A stretch of DNA of 64,000 bases from Chlorophyllum brunneum (lineage: Eukaryota > Basidiomycota > Agaricomycetes > Agaricales > Agaricaceae). Position numbers and translations under genes: made by a program. The stretch lies in the NCBI GenBank assembly GCA_963576785.1, contig OY756150.1, positions 1,240,001-1,304,000 of the forward strand. The letters are read 5' to 3'. Below the pieces are notes generated by a model that did no database searches, was not told the DNA's origin, and saw only the letters and a list, made by a program, of their open reading frames with translations. Position 1 is the stretch's first letter; each line of letters starts with the position of its first letter. Shown here in pieces: positions 46,038 through 57,840 of the stretch.

Positions 46038-47897
46038 GGTCACTCGGATCAAATACCAGTTCCTGAAATACCTCAGAGACCACAAAGAACCAGAAAAGTA
46101 CCTGAACATCCAGAAAACTTCTATAGTTCTACAAAGTATCTGACCAAAATTCTCCAGGACTATGAGATGTTCCAACCTCCTAAGTTGAAGTTGACAAGTT
46201 CTACAAGTAGACTTGTTAGACAAATTCAATCAGAGACTTCCAAACCTGGAATAATTGATAGATATTCTTAGTATGAAACTTCTACATTAGAAAACTTATG
46301 CAGAGAAGGAGGAGTAGGGATGATTGATTATCTATGTACTCAAAAAGTTGAATCACCATTAGTTCCTATTTCTTTCAAGGATCTAGATCAACTACCATCA
46401 GAAGAGAAATCTAAATGGTGGAAAGTATACTTAGAAGAGTTAAATTCACTCAGAGAAAGACATGTTTATGACTTAGCTAAACTTCTGCCTGGAAAGAAAG
46501 TAGTCAAGAATAAATGGGTCTTCACACCCAAATCAGATGGTGGATACTGTGCTTGACTAGTAGCAAAAGGATTCTTTCAGATAAAGGGAATCAATTATGA
46601 TGAATTATTTTCACCAGTAGTCCGTTATGAGACAGCATAACTCATATTTGCAGTCGCTGCCCTCAACAATTGGGAGATGCTCAGTTTAGATATTAAAACT
46701 GCTTATCTCTATGGAAAACTGGATGAAGAGCTCTATATGGAACTTCCAGAAAGTTTCCATACAGGTTGTGGTAATATGGTTTGGAAATTAAACTGAGCTA
46801 TTTATGGACTAAAGCAATCTGGATGACAATGGTAGAAGGAATTGACTAAGTCAATGACCGACCTGGGATTTGTCCGATCAAAAATAGATACTGGAGTCTA
46901 TTATTACTATGACCCTGAAACCAAAGAGCTTATTATAGCTCTGGTCTATGTAGATAACTCAATGTTTGTTGGAATCAGAGGCTCTAGACTTCTATATGAG
47001 AAGCGAGCACTCTTTATGAAGAAATGGGAATGCCGAGACCTTAGTCCAACCAAAGAGTTTCTTGGCATGAAAATTTCGCAAAATCTGATAAACCAATCAA
47101 TTACCCTAGACCAAATAGATTATCTAGGAAAAGTTCTTGATTGATTTAAAGACATTGGAAAAGAAGAAATCCCATTACCAAATGGATTTATCTTTGAATC
47201 CAATACAGGACAAGCAATACCTAACTTCATAAAGAGATATCAACAGTTAGTAGGATCAGTTATGTATCTGATAATAGGCAGTTGGCCTAACATAGCTTTT
47301 ACCACTGTCAAATTATCACAACATATGACCAACCCTACTAAAGTGCATTATAATACAGGCTTACATTTGCTAAAGTATCTTAATGCTACTCGCAAACATA
47401 GAATTACCTATAATGGAAGTTCTATGCAAGGCCTTAATGCCTTTTCCGACTCTGATTGGGCTGGTGATCCAATTAGTCGTAAATCTGTAACTGGATATTT
47501 CTGTTTATTAGCCAGCAGAGCTATCACTTGGTTAAGTAGAAAACAGAAAACTATCACATTATCTTCCACTGAAGCCGAGTATATGGCTTTGTCAGATTGT
47601 AGTCAACAACTCGTTTGGACTGTCAATTTGTTGGAAGAAATTGGTATCCAATCATTAGCCCCTTATCTCTTCGGTGATAACAAGGGCTCAATATTTTGGG
47701 CCAAAAATCCAGTAATAGAAAAACGATCAAAACATGTCAATGTCAAATATCATTACATTTGTGACTTGGTAGAAGAAAGAAAGATTGAAATATTCTCTGT
47801 GAAAGGCATGGAGAATCCTGCCAATATTCTTACAAAGAATTTAGACAAAATTAAATTCAATCTATTCCGACCTCGCCTTGGCTTAACATTTGAGTAA
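46038..47897 (+). pseudogene. Copia-A reverse transcriptase and RNase H
   Basis: Thumbprint blocks in order: ELNSLRERHVYDLAKLLPGK, VVKNKWVFTPKSDGGYC, LVAKGFFQIKGINYDELFSP, LSLDIKTAYLYGKLDEELYM, AIYGLKQSG, active-site box ALVYVDNSMFVG at 46938-46970 (YVDD expected), KEFLGMKISQNL; then RNase H with AFSDSDWAGDPISRKSVTGY, LSSTEAEYMALSDCSQQLVW and HVNVKYHYICDLVEE, ending GLTFE and TAA at 47895-47897. Five to seven stops by C-to-T or G-to-A. Confidence 0.93.
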
Positions 47898-47932
47898 TTA
47901 AAAACTCCACATCAATACAGAGCAAGGAAAAG

Positions 47933-48504
47933 TGTTGAAGTTTCGAACATATTCTAGAAATAGACTATGAGGTCATTATGATAATAATAGACTGATCTAT
48001 TACTTTCTAGTAACTTTAATCCGTAGTAACTTCCTATGAGTTGCTCTGCATATGATGAGAGTCATAAGTACTTGATAGATTATTCCATATAGTACCAATG
48101 ACTAGTATACTACATTCTGCAGTACTCCGTAGGCACTATGCCACAGTAAATAAGAGTCATAAGAATATTCTATGTATTCCTAGTATTTTATGTAGTATGA
48201 CTCACCTATACTTCAATATGTATATAAACCCCATGTAGCAGACCTAGTTCTGCATCTTGTTCAATCAAACAACTTCTTTCATCATTTCCTATATTCTTCA
48301 GTACAACCCAAACACCGATCTACTTGACTTTGATCTTGTTGATACTGACATTGACTATTTCATCAATAATATCTGTCTATCCAAATTACCTTTCTACAGG
48401 TATCAGATAGAAGCTTATTATCTTGGTGAGTAGACCCTACATTCTTTCCCACTGTATTTACTGCTGCCCCCAGCAAACAACTCATTACAGTCATTTTTTC
48501 AATA
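47933..48504 (+). repeat. Copia-A 3' LTR
   Basis: 572 bp with no insertion or deletion against the 5' LTR; by eye about 22 differences, all transitions. Confidence 0.95.
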
Positions 48505-48656
48505 CCTATAACATGTATACATGGTTTCTTTGTATTTGGCATGCTTTGTACATGCTATATATATCACTATAAACTCAAGCATTGGTTTTTGCTTTGTTTT
48601 ATGCTACTTATTTCACAGTCTTTCTAGTATAAATATAATGCTAAAATATATGCCCA
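48505..48656 (-). other. internal leader next to the third-family LTR
   Basis: 152 bp between Copia-A and the LTR at 48657. Read on the minus strand, TGGGCATATATTTTAGC follows directly after the LTR end (..TTAACA); TGG at that place is typical of a primer-binding site. Confidence 0.5.
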
Positions 48657-49269
48657 TGTTAAGTGCAATACTATAAACAAAGGTATAGTCCTTATACAAC
48701 AGTGGACTGGACAAATAGGAGACCTTGGCTTTAGCTTGTGTACTGCATCCCTCCAGGTATTGTAGTGGTCTTCACTTAGATAACCTTTCATTACTAGGTC
48801 AGAGATTGGACATGAGTAGTGGACAAGCAGAAGGATTTACTTATATAGTAGGGATTGATAGAGGAAGATAGTCAGAGACCAAGTTGATAATCAGACTACC
48901 CAATACAAGTGTATGAAAGACTACTTATATACTAGTAGTGGAAAAGTATTAGAAGGTCAACTGACAAGATAATGGAGTAACTAGACAGGAAATGATAAGA
49001 GAAACATCATATGACATTAGTAACAGAAACATGATGCAATAAGCAGAACAGGTGATACTGAAGTACAAAGTAATAGAGGTAAAAAAGAATCAGAATATAA
49101 AAGAAAACAAGATGGACAAAAACAGATGAAAGCAAATATCAGAAAGGTTGATTGATAGGTCTGGAATAAAGATAAGCATAATCAGTAAGTGATCCTCTGT
49201 GCAAGCTGAAAACCTGAACTAAGGTAGAATCATGTCCTAAAACAGGCATATGATTTACTGGTTGTAACA
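48657..49269 (-). repeat. LTR of a third retroelement family, copy 2
   Basis: 613 bp, collinear with 20977-21593. Minus strand begins TGTTACAACCAGTAA and ends ..CACTTAACA. With the leader at 48505-48656 it looks like the 5' LTR of an antisense element now broken by the Copia-A insertion. Confidence 0.7.
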
Positions 49270-50215
49270 GCCCATCTTATTTCTCATATACCTAATGAGT
49301 AACTAAGGTGAGCAATTGAACTTGTTATCTCTTACTTATGATATACTTATATATGTAATAGTTTGTTGTTTCTACACAAGTAACCAAGCTGGGGGTATAG
49401 CAAAATATTGGTGGAGAACTTGAAGAACTCCAGTCATGAGAGGAATATCTATATTGAGATGCATGTGAATAATCATCAAACTTAGAATCAATGCATATTT
49501 TCCAGTCTGAATAGATCCTAACAACTCTGGAAAACACTTGGTAGCTATTTGATTTTTATTCAAGTTTTTACTGACACATTTGGAACTGGTAGGAAGGTCA
49601 GCAAAGTTGAGATTGAGGTTGACCATCCACTCAAACACTATCAAAAACCAGTCAACAAGAGAAAAATATGATGGTACATGGGTATGTACAAACCTGCACC
49701 ATGACTGCAAGACAAGCCACTAATGAAGTAGATTCCACCAGGTGTACTGTTATTATTGAAGCTCCTATTACCAAATGACAAAGTTCTAGCAGAGAAGGGT
49801 AGAAATGATAAGATAGAGCAGGCTGATTTGTGGTATGAGACCATCACCATTGTCGTAATCTGTATTCAAATTGAAGCCCAGTTTTGTCGATGAAATCTTC
49901 TCAGACAAAAGATATTGTGGGCAAGCAACAGCTTTTGTTAGACTACACACAATTATATCAGGAAGCAATAATCACAGGTTCTGGTTGATCACACGACTTC
50001 CTGGAATCCACTCCCCAGTTCTACACCATCGCAAAGATGATTACTGAGCATCATAACATGACGGAGATTAGGGCAGTGCATCAAAGATTCATATGAAGAA
50101 TCCCGGTCTCCCGGGAATCACAAAGGTAAACCTGATGGATATACATAGATTGGTATATGTCTTCGTAGTTGAGTGTGTGTTGTGCACATAATTTAATCGA
50201 AGCTTGTATAGGGAA
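49270..50215. other. no firm gene
   Basis: Minus-strand open stretches at 49372-49710 and 49641-49968 overlap in different frames and could be exons of an unrecognised gene, but I cannot chain them. This is the right edge of the AT-rich cluster. Confidence 0.3.
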
Positions 50216-51780
50216 TTACTGGATCGTGCTATTTCCAATACTTTTTAATATTGTATCGCCCAAAAGTATGGGGTTTTCTTTTCGGTGGTGGGCCATCTCG
50301 CGGATATGAAGTAGAACCCGGGAGGCCAGAGCTGACCGTACGCAGCGTGCAACACTGATTGAGTTAGGAAATGAGTGGCTAGTTATCTTGCAAAGTTTTA
50401 CCAGACTCACAGAGCGAAGATAAAAGGATCTCCGGTCTTTTGAAGATGGAAAGTATTTAGCACATCATGGAGAAGAGGGAAGAAAACGGACTGACGATCT
50501 TGATTGTTAAAACTGACGCGATGGACAATACTGGAACGCATGAGGCACGACCAAGAAGTGAAGCAAGACCATTGCTCACCTAGCAAATAGAGGTAGAAGA
50601 GCATCCCTTTGAGTAGTAACCCGTTAGTAAATGTACGTAACATCCTTTGTTCACCCTTTACCTTCTCCGTATATTATCTTGCGTAAGTCGGACTTGAGTA
50701 TATCACCACTCCTAAACATGTCTGATTGGACCAGATGGACGTAAGCTTTGAGGATATTACGAGAATGTTATAAACACTCACCGATTGCTGCTATGCCTAT
50801 CAGGGCTATCATAACTTGACATTCCAAGTTTCAGAGTGAAGAAATACTGTAGAGAATTAATCAACATACCTGCATCATAGACTACCAACAAGGTGAAGCT
50901 GATCCACACATCTGGATGAACGGACTCAACCAAGCATCCACTAAAATGTGGGAGAACAAAAACTGGGTCAGAATATGAGTGAGATGGGATCCCAGCTGCT
51001 GATTGTTCACTGAGGCATACATTGTGTTTGGTCCAACATCGAGAAATAGGAGACGAAATTGTAGACGAGGACTCCGATATAGAAAGCAGACAGGGGGATG
51101 ATGATGGCTTTTTTCATACCCCAAATTACGCACGTTCGCATAGCGAATATGTCTGTTGATGTATATTAGACGGGAGGTGATGTACAAATAGCAACTCACA
51201 TTCTGAGATGTAAAGACCAAGAATATATGTTGCTAAATATTTGTCTATTAAACTTCCACTCTACTACAAAAACGGATTGTGGACGTACTTCCCCATGCTT
51301 TTGAAAGTCCCTTACACTGAGAGACGTCGGAAGTGGTTGCGTCTTGAACATGGGTTCAACCATGCTGAACGTTCGTATGACGTCGTGGAAAGAGCTCACG
51401 GAGGTATACCAGAACAAGGTCCAAGAGGGGATCATATCGATTGAGAAAAAACACCACTTTGGTCAGGCTCCACTTTGATCCCCAAACAAACGCAACCTCG
51501 AGGTGAAGGGTTAGAAACCAGTCAAAGATCTAGGTAAAAGAAGGTTTCAGGAGGGGTGGATCGGACTCAGGCTGAGGATCATACCACAAGCACGCCAGCA
51601 GCCACTGCATATGAGCAAGATGAATGGATCCTTAGTTAGGGTAGAAGTCGTTCGTACGTACTGTTAATGTACTATATAGCAACGGGGATCAGTCGGGGGT
51701 AGTGATTCCAAGAAGAGACGGAACTAACCCTGCCTGCCACTGCCAATTGAAGGGATTCAAAGTTACCGGTCATGGTCAAA
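50216..51780 (-). CDS. DUF6533-type multi-pass membrane protein
   Basis: Exons read on the minus strand give the order expected for this mushroom family. The DUF6533 region reads IFDWFLTLHLEVAFVWGSK then WSLTKVVFFLNRYDPLLDLV (about 51525-51390). It is followed by SLIDKYLATYILGLYISE (about 51255), TCVIWGMKKAIIIPLSAFYI (about 51130-51070), GCLVESVHPDVWISFTLLVV (about 50940), MIALIGIAAI (about 50800), LKAYVHLVQSDMFRSGDIL (about 50750), TFTNGLLLKGMLFYLYLLG (about 50640-50580), and the C-terminal SVARCVRSALASRVLLHIRE (about 50360) ending TIQ. Several hydrophobic segments suggest about seven helices. Function unknown in the family. The first exon is uncertain (candidate ATG near 51770), and introns are too small and numerous to fix them all. 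Confidence 0.7.
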
Positions 51781-52584
51781 GAATACTTGATGGGGAAAAT
51801 GAGGGAAGGTCGGTCTAGTGTTCACCAGCGGCTCCAAAGTCGTCAAGATATACCTGGCGGAACCCATTATTAGCTGGAGGTTGGATGATCAATCGAACTG
51901 TGGATGCTGCTTCAGAAAATAGCCGCGGGTGATGCCGGAGTGATCGTTGTGATAAATTGGGTCAACTTGTTGGTTCCCCGAACCAGGCAACTGAGATTAC
52001 CGTGATACAAGTGTCAAAAATATTTCTGCCAAGATGGAGGCACATGCAGGAGATTATATGAAAGGTATGAACGGAACCAGCGTTGGCGAGCAACGTCACC
52101 CAGCTGATGAGCATAACACGGCCACGGGATGGGTCGAGATGCATGGTTGTGCTGGTGGGTTTTTTGTATGCGACGACTATCACAGGTGGCAGTGGGTCCG
52201 TTAGGCGACAGTTGTTGACGCCTGGGAACCGGAACGACTTCTACTGAATCATGTTGGGATGATCGTTAGTGCTGCAGTCACCAACGATTTGAAACTTGAA
52301 CAGCATGAAGTGTAGTGTGACCGGATGCGACCTACACCAGCGCTCCAACAGACGACAGTATTGATATCATTCGTACATAGGATGTCCGGTGAATTTTCGA
52401 GAGACCACTACCTTTCATCTTCGCATCTGCGGATTTTCGCCTGACCAGCTCAACCGACATGCTACTAGTATGAAGGGTGGATCATGGCAAAAAACTATAT
52501 TTAAATTACACAAGCCGCCTAACAAATCAACAGAAGAGAACACAGCCCCACTATACGAACACGAATCAGATATATCCCTACCGA
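51781..52584. other. no firm gene
   Basis: A minus-strand frame at 51962-52183 contains an ATG and a hydrophobic stretch (VMLISWVTLLANAGSV) and could be an upstream exon of the DUF6533 gene or part of another gene. Otherwise promoter and 3' UTR sequence. Confidence 0.3.
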
Positions 52585-54019
52585 TCAAGATAGCGTTGGC
52601 ACATCCCAGTTGACCCATTGTGATCGTACGAAGCCAAGTCCGTTAGCTCCATCAGTTTTAATGATATTGGTGTTCGTGGACTGTCCCTTCAAAAACTTGT
52701 TGATGAACGCGTCCAGGTCTCCTTGTTCGCTGCTGGGGAATGCACAGTGGGCGTGGTTGCCCACCTGACTAACACCCATCTTGTCACCAACACCAAGAGC
52801 CTTCCAGACATCGTTTGCAGTGCTCATGCATCCCCAAACACTTTCAGGACCGAGCCAGTCAATTCCAGTGTTGTCGATAATAAGGAGTGCGCGAGGAGCC
52901 ACGAGGGCAGCGAGCATATGGTGGTCGAACGGCAGGTTGTTAACTTGGTTGACATACGGGTTAAAGTTCTGCGAGAACCAAACGTTCTCTCCCACAATCT
53001 CAGAAGCAGTCTGAGTTGAGATACCCGACGAGAGCATCTTGTCGGAAATGCGCCAGCATCCTGCTCCACCAGAACCGGACTCCTGGGGAATCGTCAACGC
53101 AATACGGGTTTCGAATGCTCCGGCGACCAATGCGCCCTTGCCATTCCTGGAGCAACCCGTAACGGCGAGCTTGGTCAGATCGATCTTTGAGGTGGAGCTG
53201 GGGATAGTCTCGAGAACATCGATGATTCGGGAGATACCCCAAGCCCAGGCGGTCATAGCGCCAGCAGAATGTCCGCTACCGTAGAGCTGGTAGAACTTTC
53301 CTTGGCCTCGGCTACCGCTGTTAATTTGGGCAGCCATGTCATCGTTGTTGAAAGTGATGACGGCGACGCCCGAAGGCTTAGGAATGCTCATACCGCCAAC
53401 GGCGATGAAAGCAGGGAAAGGTCCAGTACCGCTGGGGTAGGAAACGCTAGCGGTGAAAGAGATGGATTTTCCGGCTTCTGAAACGTTGACAGTCAAGGTA
53501 GAGCCGGATAAGGATCCGGTGACGCTGGATGGTTTGGGAGGAAGGGTGCCCATTTCATACTTCTGCAGGAGCTGGGATATTTCATCGCGACGACAGTCCC
53601 ATTGAGATGCGGTGGTGACTTTCGTGCCGTCGAAGAAAGTGAAGGGATCTGGTAAGAAGCTGTCGGACTTCAGGCTGGGATTTGAGGGGAGTGTGGGGCA
53701 GCTTCCTGCGGGTGCGGTGGTAGTAGGGGGCGCCGAGGTCCCGGGTGTTGTTGTACTCGCCGGCGGGGTCGTCGAGGGTGGCTGGGTAGCGGAACCGGGT
53801 TGACACTGGGAGTACCAGTCGTTCACAAAAGTGCAGACGGAACCAGACACACACTGAGTGGGACCAGTCCAACCAATCCCACCACCTACCAAAAGGATGA
53901 GTAAATGCTTTTGAGAAGGAATGGCCGCATTACTTACACTGGCCCCAGAGTTGTTGTTGCTGCTGAGCGAGGGCAGGAAGAGCCAGAACAAGAGCGACGA
54001 AAGAGTGTTTGAACGCCAT
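52585..54019 (-). CDS. CBM1-linked glucuronoyl esterase, family CE15
   Basis: ATG at 54017-54019; exon 54019..53938, 52-bp intron, exon 53885..52585 with TGA: 460 residues. The signal peptide [18 protein letters not shown] is followed by a cellulose-binding CBM1 whose first Cys codon spans the intron ([23 protein letters not shown]), a Thr/Pro/Ser linker, and the CE15 esterase domain starting near [19 protein letters not shown]. The GCSRNGKGA motif carries the nucleophile Ser; a Glu lies 23 residues later ([10 protein letters not shown]), the spacing known for CE15; the catalytic His is in GNHAHCAFP. The enzyme cleaves ester bonds between lignin alcohols and glucuronic acid side chains of xylan, outside the cell. 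A longer upstream frame to 54081 is an artefact of reading through the intron. Intact. Confidence 0.95.
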
Positions 54020-56963
54020 TTTTCAAAAACCAAATGGACCTCGAAGGAAGGTTTCTTCGTCTGCTGCGAAACGCTATCCATCTTGACTTCCCATGTTCAC
54101 TTCTTTTATACTAATCTTTACGTCCGGGAACTCGTCGCGCCGTCGAGCGTATGGCGGTCCGCCTGTATTATTATCCAAGGGTAGCACTTGCAGCGGAGGT
54201 TTTGGAGTCACATGGCTCTGAGCAATTAGAGGTCTACTGTGTTCAGTCAGATAAATGATCCGAAGCCCCTACCAAGCATCGAGACACCCTGGATTCAAAT
54301 TCGGGGAAAAACATTCCAGCGAGCGGACAAAGCTCGCGATTTTAAGCTTCTGTGAAAGGTGGCGCCGACCACGTGGTATGGGGTTTACGAGTAATCCTAC
54401 TGTGGAGAAACAGTTGAAGAGTGTGTTTGCTCCCATACATATGACATTCCTTCTGAGATCTGAGCCACGAGGGAAAAGGGACATGAGAAGATCTTAAATA
54501 TACTCTCGTACCTACAAACGTGGCTATCTCTTCCCTCCAGGTTTAATTAAGGGAGCAATGACGATGATAGGTCAATACTTTATCCTCAAACAAAGGGCAG
54601 ATGATCCATTTCATGACACCATGGGACTTGGTAAATCCAGTATCCATGGACTGGGCTTGAAAATCTTGGGAACAAAACAACTGGGGTCGTATTTTTAGAT
54701 TGACAGCCGAGCTGCTGTAGTTTGGCTCAGAGGTAAAGCTATGGTCGTTGAGAGCGACGCACAAGGTGTATCAGAGTGGAAAATCCGGGAGCGCTTGAGG
54801 ATGATTGTAGGATATGCATGATTGAAGACCAGAAAGGGAAAGAACTTGCCAGAATTGGCGGCAGTATTTTCGTGCCTAGCCTCTCTAGATCAACCAGGGT
54901 GGATGGACAGCGCGTTAGGGAGTTAGGTTCTTACCACATAGCACAACTCAGGCAGAATGGACAACGATCGAACGACGTATCACTCGTCTCATCCGCACCC
55001 AACCTGTTGCCAAGACCCGGGTTTTGTCAGATGATTACATCCACAAGATATATGTGACCGACGTTGATCCACTTCGTCACCATAACTTGAATGAGAAGAA
55101 CGAAAGTCGCAATTATGAGGATATCCTAGTGTTCACCTCAGCGACAATGTTCCTGAAGTTCCGATGGTGAATTCGATAGCTTATGGATCAAGCTTCCAAT
55201 ACGATGGTAGGTTCTTGGCTATATATCCCAAAGCGCCCCATTTATGTCGACGAAGAACCATGGTTCATACCACGGGATTATAACCAAGAGAAGTCTTCTA
55301 CCCCGTCCCCCTTGAGTTACGCCGAAATCTCGAGGATCAGTAGAGCGACGGATGTCATTTTCTCCGAGAACAAACCAATGACTTGTTCCAACGCATAATC
55401 AAGTCCTACCTAAAAAAGCGCTTTACTTTTCCACCAAGGTAACTCCAAGGATAAACATTCAAAAGAGCTTCCGAGATCCTTCGAGCACGTGGAATTGTCC
55501 TGAAATAAGCCTTTGAATCTGTAACGTGGAATAAATGACACTTGGGGTATGATAAAGCCACGAGAGAAGTGGAGATTTCGGGGGGTATATGCACGTGTCT
55601 TGTGCGTTCGTTGAGAGGTCGTCGAGCACGCGATAGTTGCCACCTCGAGTCGACCGACGGTCATCGTCGTGTGATGATGAACAGTACACCGCCCTAGTCA
55701 GAGTGATCATCTCCCAAGGAAAAAGTGAGAGTATCAGCCCCGCGTCATATTCTTCACTCTAAAAGATTGTTAGATGAGGAGGACACAAGTCAAGTTAGAA
55801 GGTAATACCAACAAGGTTAGACGACCACGCGCTTATAGAATACCAGAAGCCAACCCCTTCTCATTTGATTTCATCATGATCAAACGTCCCACCCACTTTT
55901 TCCGGTTAACACCAACACCACCCTAAACCGAACAGAGCATCATCAAGTCCCAGGTAAATTTCTTATAGTCCGAATCAATCCCAGAGATAGAAACGCAAGT
56001 ATCAGCTTCGTCTCTACGCGGGTCAATAACTAGGCGTAAACTCCTGTTAAGTGTCCGTTTGATGATTTATAATATCGGAAACTCGGAGAAATGGTGATCA
56101 ATCGACTGGAGAAGGAGCGCATGTGGAACAGAAGAAGAAGAATACAAAGACGAAAAAACATGACGTTGACCAAAAAAAGACCATCTGATGCCAGAGGGAC
56201 ACCTTCGGGGATGGCCGCTGCGCTACGAAATTATTCTTTGATGGGCCGGTATCTCCTCAAATTCAACAGCCAAAGCGATTCCATGCGTTAGCTCAAAATA
56301 AGTAAAGGCTGGATGTGGCGGTGGACTAAACAAAAGCTGCTGGCTCCAAGTAGCGCCAATAGTCCCGGTAATTGACTCGTGGCAGAGTCTGGGAATATCG
56401 GGTTCAGTCAGGTATTCATTGATCATAAGGCTTGGTTTAGAGAGGTTCGGTGGCTGAGCGCTGAGGCTTGTCATAAGTGCCAATACATTTTTCTGATGTG
56501 CCGCATGGGCTCTAGCCTTAACCGCATAAGCAGGGATCCACGCGACGCGGACAGAGCCAGTGAGATACAGCGCATAACCAGAATACTTAGTTAAATAACA
56601 CTCCTGGGACAAAGACACTGCATTATAAAAAAAACTTAAAGAGTAGTATTCCACTAGAGCAACATGCACATCAGATCAAACCGTAGGGTATATAAGTACG
56701 ACAGCGACTATGGTATCCATCCAAAAGAACAGAACAAAACATCTACGTTACCGGATATCATTCAACAAGTTCATCGTAATCAAGTTCGTGCTGGATGATA
56801 CTAAAGAAACGCGCTTGCGTAGCCGAGTAAGCTTGACATGAACACCTTTACAAAGTTCGTAGCCGTGTATGTTGAACTTATCACAGATAAGAAATTGCTC
56901 ATTAACAGCAAAGAAGATAGAGGACAAAAGCGAGGCAAGTTTTGTTTAAGATGGGATGAGGGA
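54020..56963. other. no recognised gene
   Basis: Promoter of the CE15 gene at the left. Short frames throughout, the longest on the minus strand at 56223-56669 without an ATG. No domain, tRNA or repeat recognised. An unidentified small gene cannot be excluded. Confidence 0.35.
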
Positions 56964-57840
56964 TTAGAAGACGGCAACGCCAATGAGGGCGCTCAAGATG
57001 ATACCAACCCATCCGGCTTTAGAGCTGAGGGAGCCGTTGTCTTTCGAAGTGGATGTAGGGGAAGCTGACTTGGATGCGGTTGATGAGGCATGCGAGGTTG
57101 TGAGGCTAGCAGAGTGAGTTGGGGCGGCGATGCCAGCGTGCGCGGGGGTGGATTGACCAGCGAGAGGTGCGGTGGATTGACCAGAGATCTGTGCTTCAAC
57201 AGCGGGGCTGAAAGTTCCCTTCATGTTATCCAAACTAGGTAAAACTGGTTAGGAAGTGTTTTTGTGCTGTTTTTAGCGTGAAGACACACGTGAACTTGGC
57301 GGAGAAAGACAAGGCGGGGAATTGAGGGTTCTTGGGATCCTTGAAGGCGAGTGACTCGATGCGGATGAAGCTGGATGGAACCGCGTTGAGATGGTTTATA
57401 CGCGTCAGGATAGGAATGGCTTACTATTCGTTGCTGTTGGGACCGATGCTGGGGTCGGGGGTGAACTGGATGGTGGAGGTGGTGGCAACGTTCACGCTCG
57501 GGACGATGGTCTGCAGCGAGGTCTAGATAATCGTCAGAAACAATGGACTTGTATGCAGAAAAGCTAAGCACACCTGTTGTTGAGCATTCCCGACGTAGAT
57601 AGACACCTTGGCGTTGCCGAAATCTTGAAGCGAAGGAGCGACACCATCATCCTGCCAGGAGATGCTGGCGGATTGACCACCGTGGAAAACGGTTGAGGCA
57701 GTTGGGTTGGTGACCTAGAGCGGACAAATACATATGAGTATCTCATCCCTGGTGGATTGTTTTTTTCTGATGCATACAAAGACGGTAGCCAAGGTGGGGG
57801 CAACGGCGAGGGCAAGGACAGCGAGGGACTTGGAGAACAT
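56964..57840 (-). CDS. KRE9/KNH1-type Ser/Thr-rich GPI-anchored protein (copy 2)
   Basis: ATG at 57838-57840 (MFSKSLAVLALAVAPTLATV, signal peptide). After an intron: VTNPTASTVFHGGQSASISW and DDGVAPSLQDFGNAKVSIYV; then LQTIVPSVNVATTSTIQFTP and SIGPNSNEY; after the next intron FIRIESLAFKDPKNPQFPAL and SFSAKFT; after the last, LDNMKGTFSPAVEAQ, a Ser/Thr/Ala tail, and the hydrophobic end WVGIILSALIGVAVF with TAA at 56964. Same domain order and intron positions around SNEY/SDTY and the LD(N/K)M block as the gene at 16675-17776, so they are paralogues; this one has a shorter Ser/Thr tail and a longer insert before SAKFT. Probable cell-wall or membrane GPI protein. Confidence 0.88.

Larger units (their letters stand above)
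41219..48504 (+). mobile_element. full-length Ty1/copia element (Copia-A)
   Basis: Two 572-bp LTRs (41219-41790, 47933-48504), perfect 5-bp duplication CCTAT (41214-41218 and 48505-48509), primer-binding site directly after the 5' LTR, polypurine tract AGAGCAAGGAAAAG before the 3' LTR. Order gag, unusual spacer, protease, integrase, reverse transcriptase, RNase H, as in Ty1/copia. Pol is essentially one frame from about 42845 to 47897, interrupted only by stops that a C-to-T or G-to-A change explains, for example CGA to TGA in GYCA*LVAKG and LN*AIYGLKQSG. The element can no longer be autonomous. Confidence 0.96.

Noticed and set aside
20977..49269. A single giant antisense retroelement bounded by the two 615-bp LTRs
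   Set aside because: Flanking pentamers do not match, and the sequence next to each LTR on its low-coordinate side looks alike, as if both were 5' LTRs.
49325..49968. Esterase or receptor gene at the right edge of the cluster
   Set aside because: Overlapping frames with weak resemblance only; no catalytic motif found.
51962..52183. First exon of the DUF6533 protein
   Set aside because: It is hydrophobic but the DUF6533 region is reached through closer exons near 51780; no splice chain could be fixed.
52585..54081. 498-residue uninterrupted esterase starting at 54081
   Set aside because: The frame reads through a clear 52-bp intron; the ATG at 54019 gives a signal peptide and a complete CBM1.
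54776..55057. Plus-strand 93-codon frame with apparent Cys pair
   Set aside because: It begins with GTG, not ATG, and shows no family resemblance.
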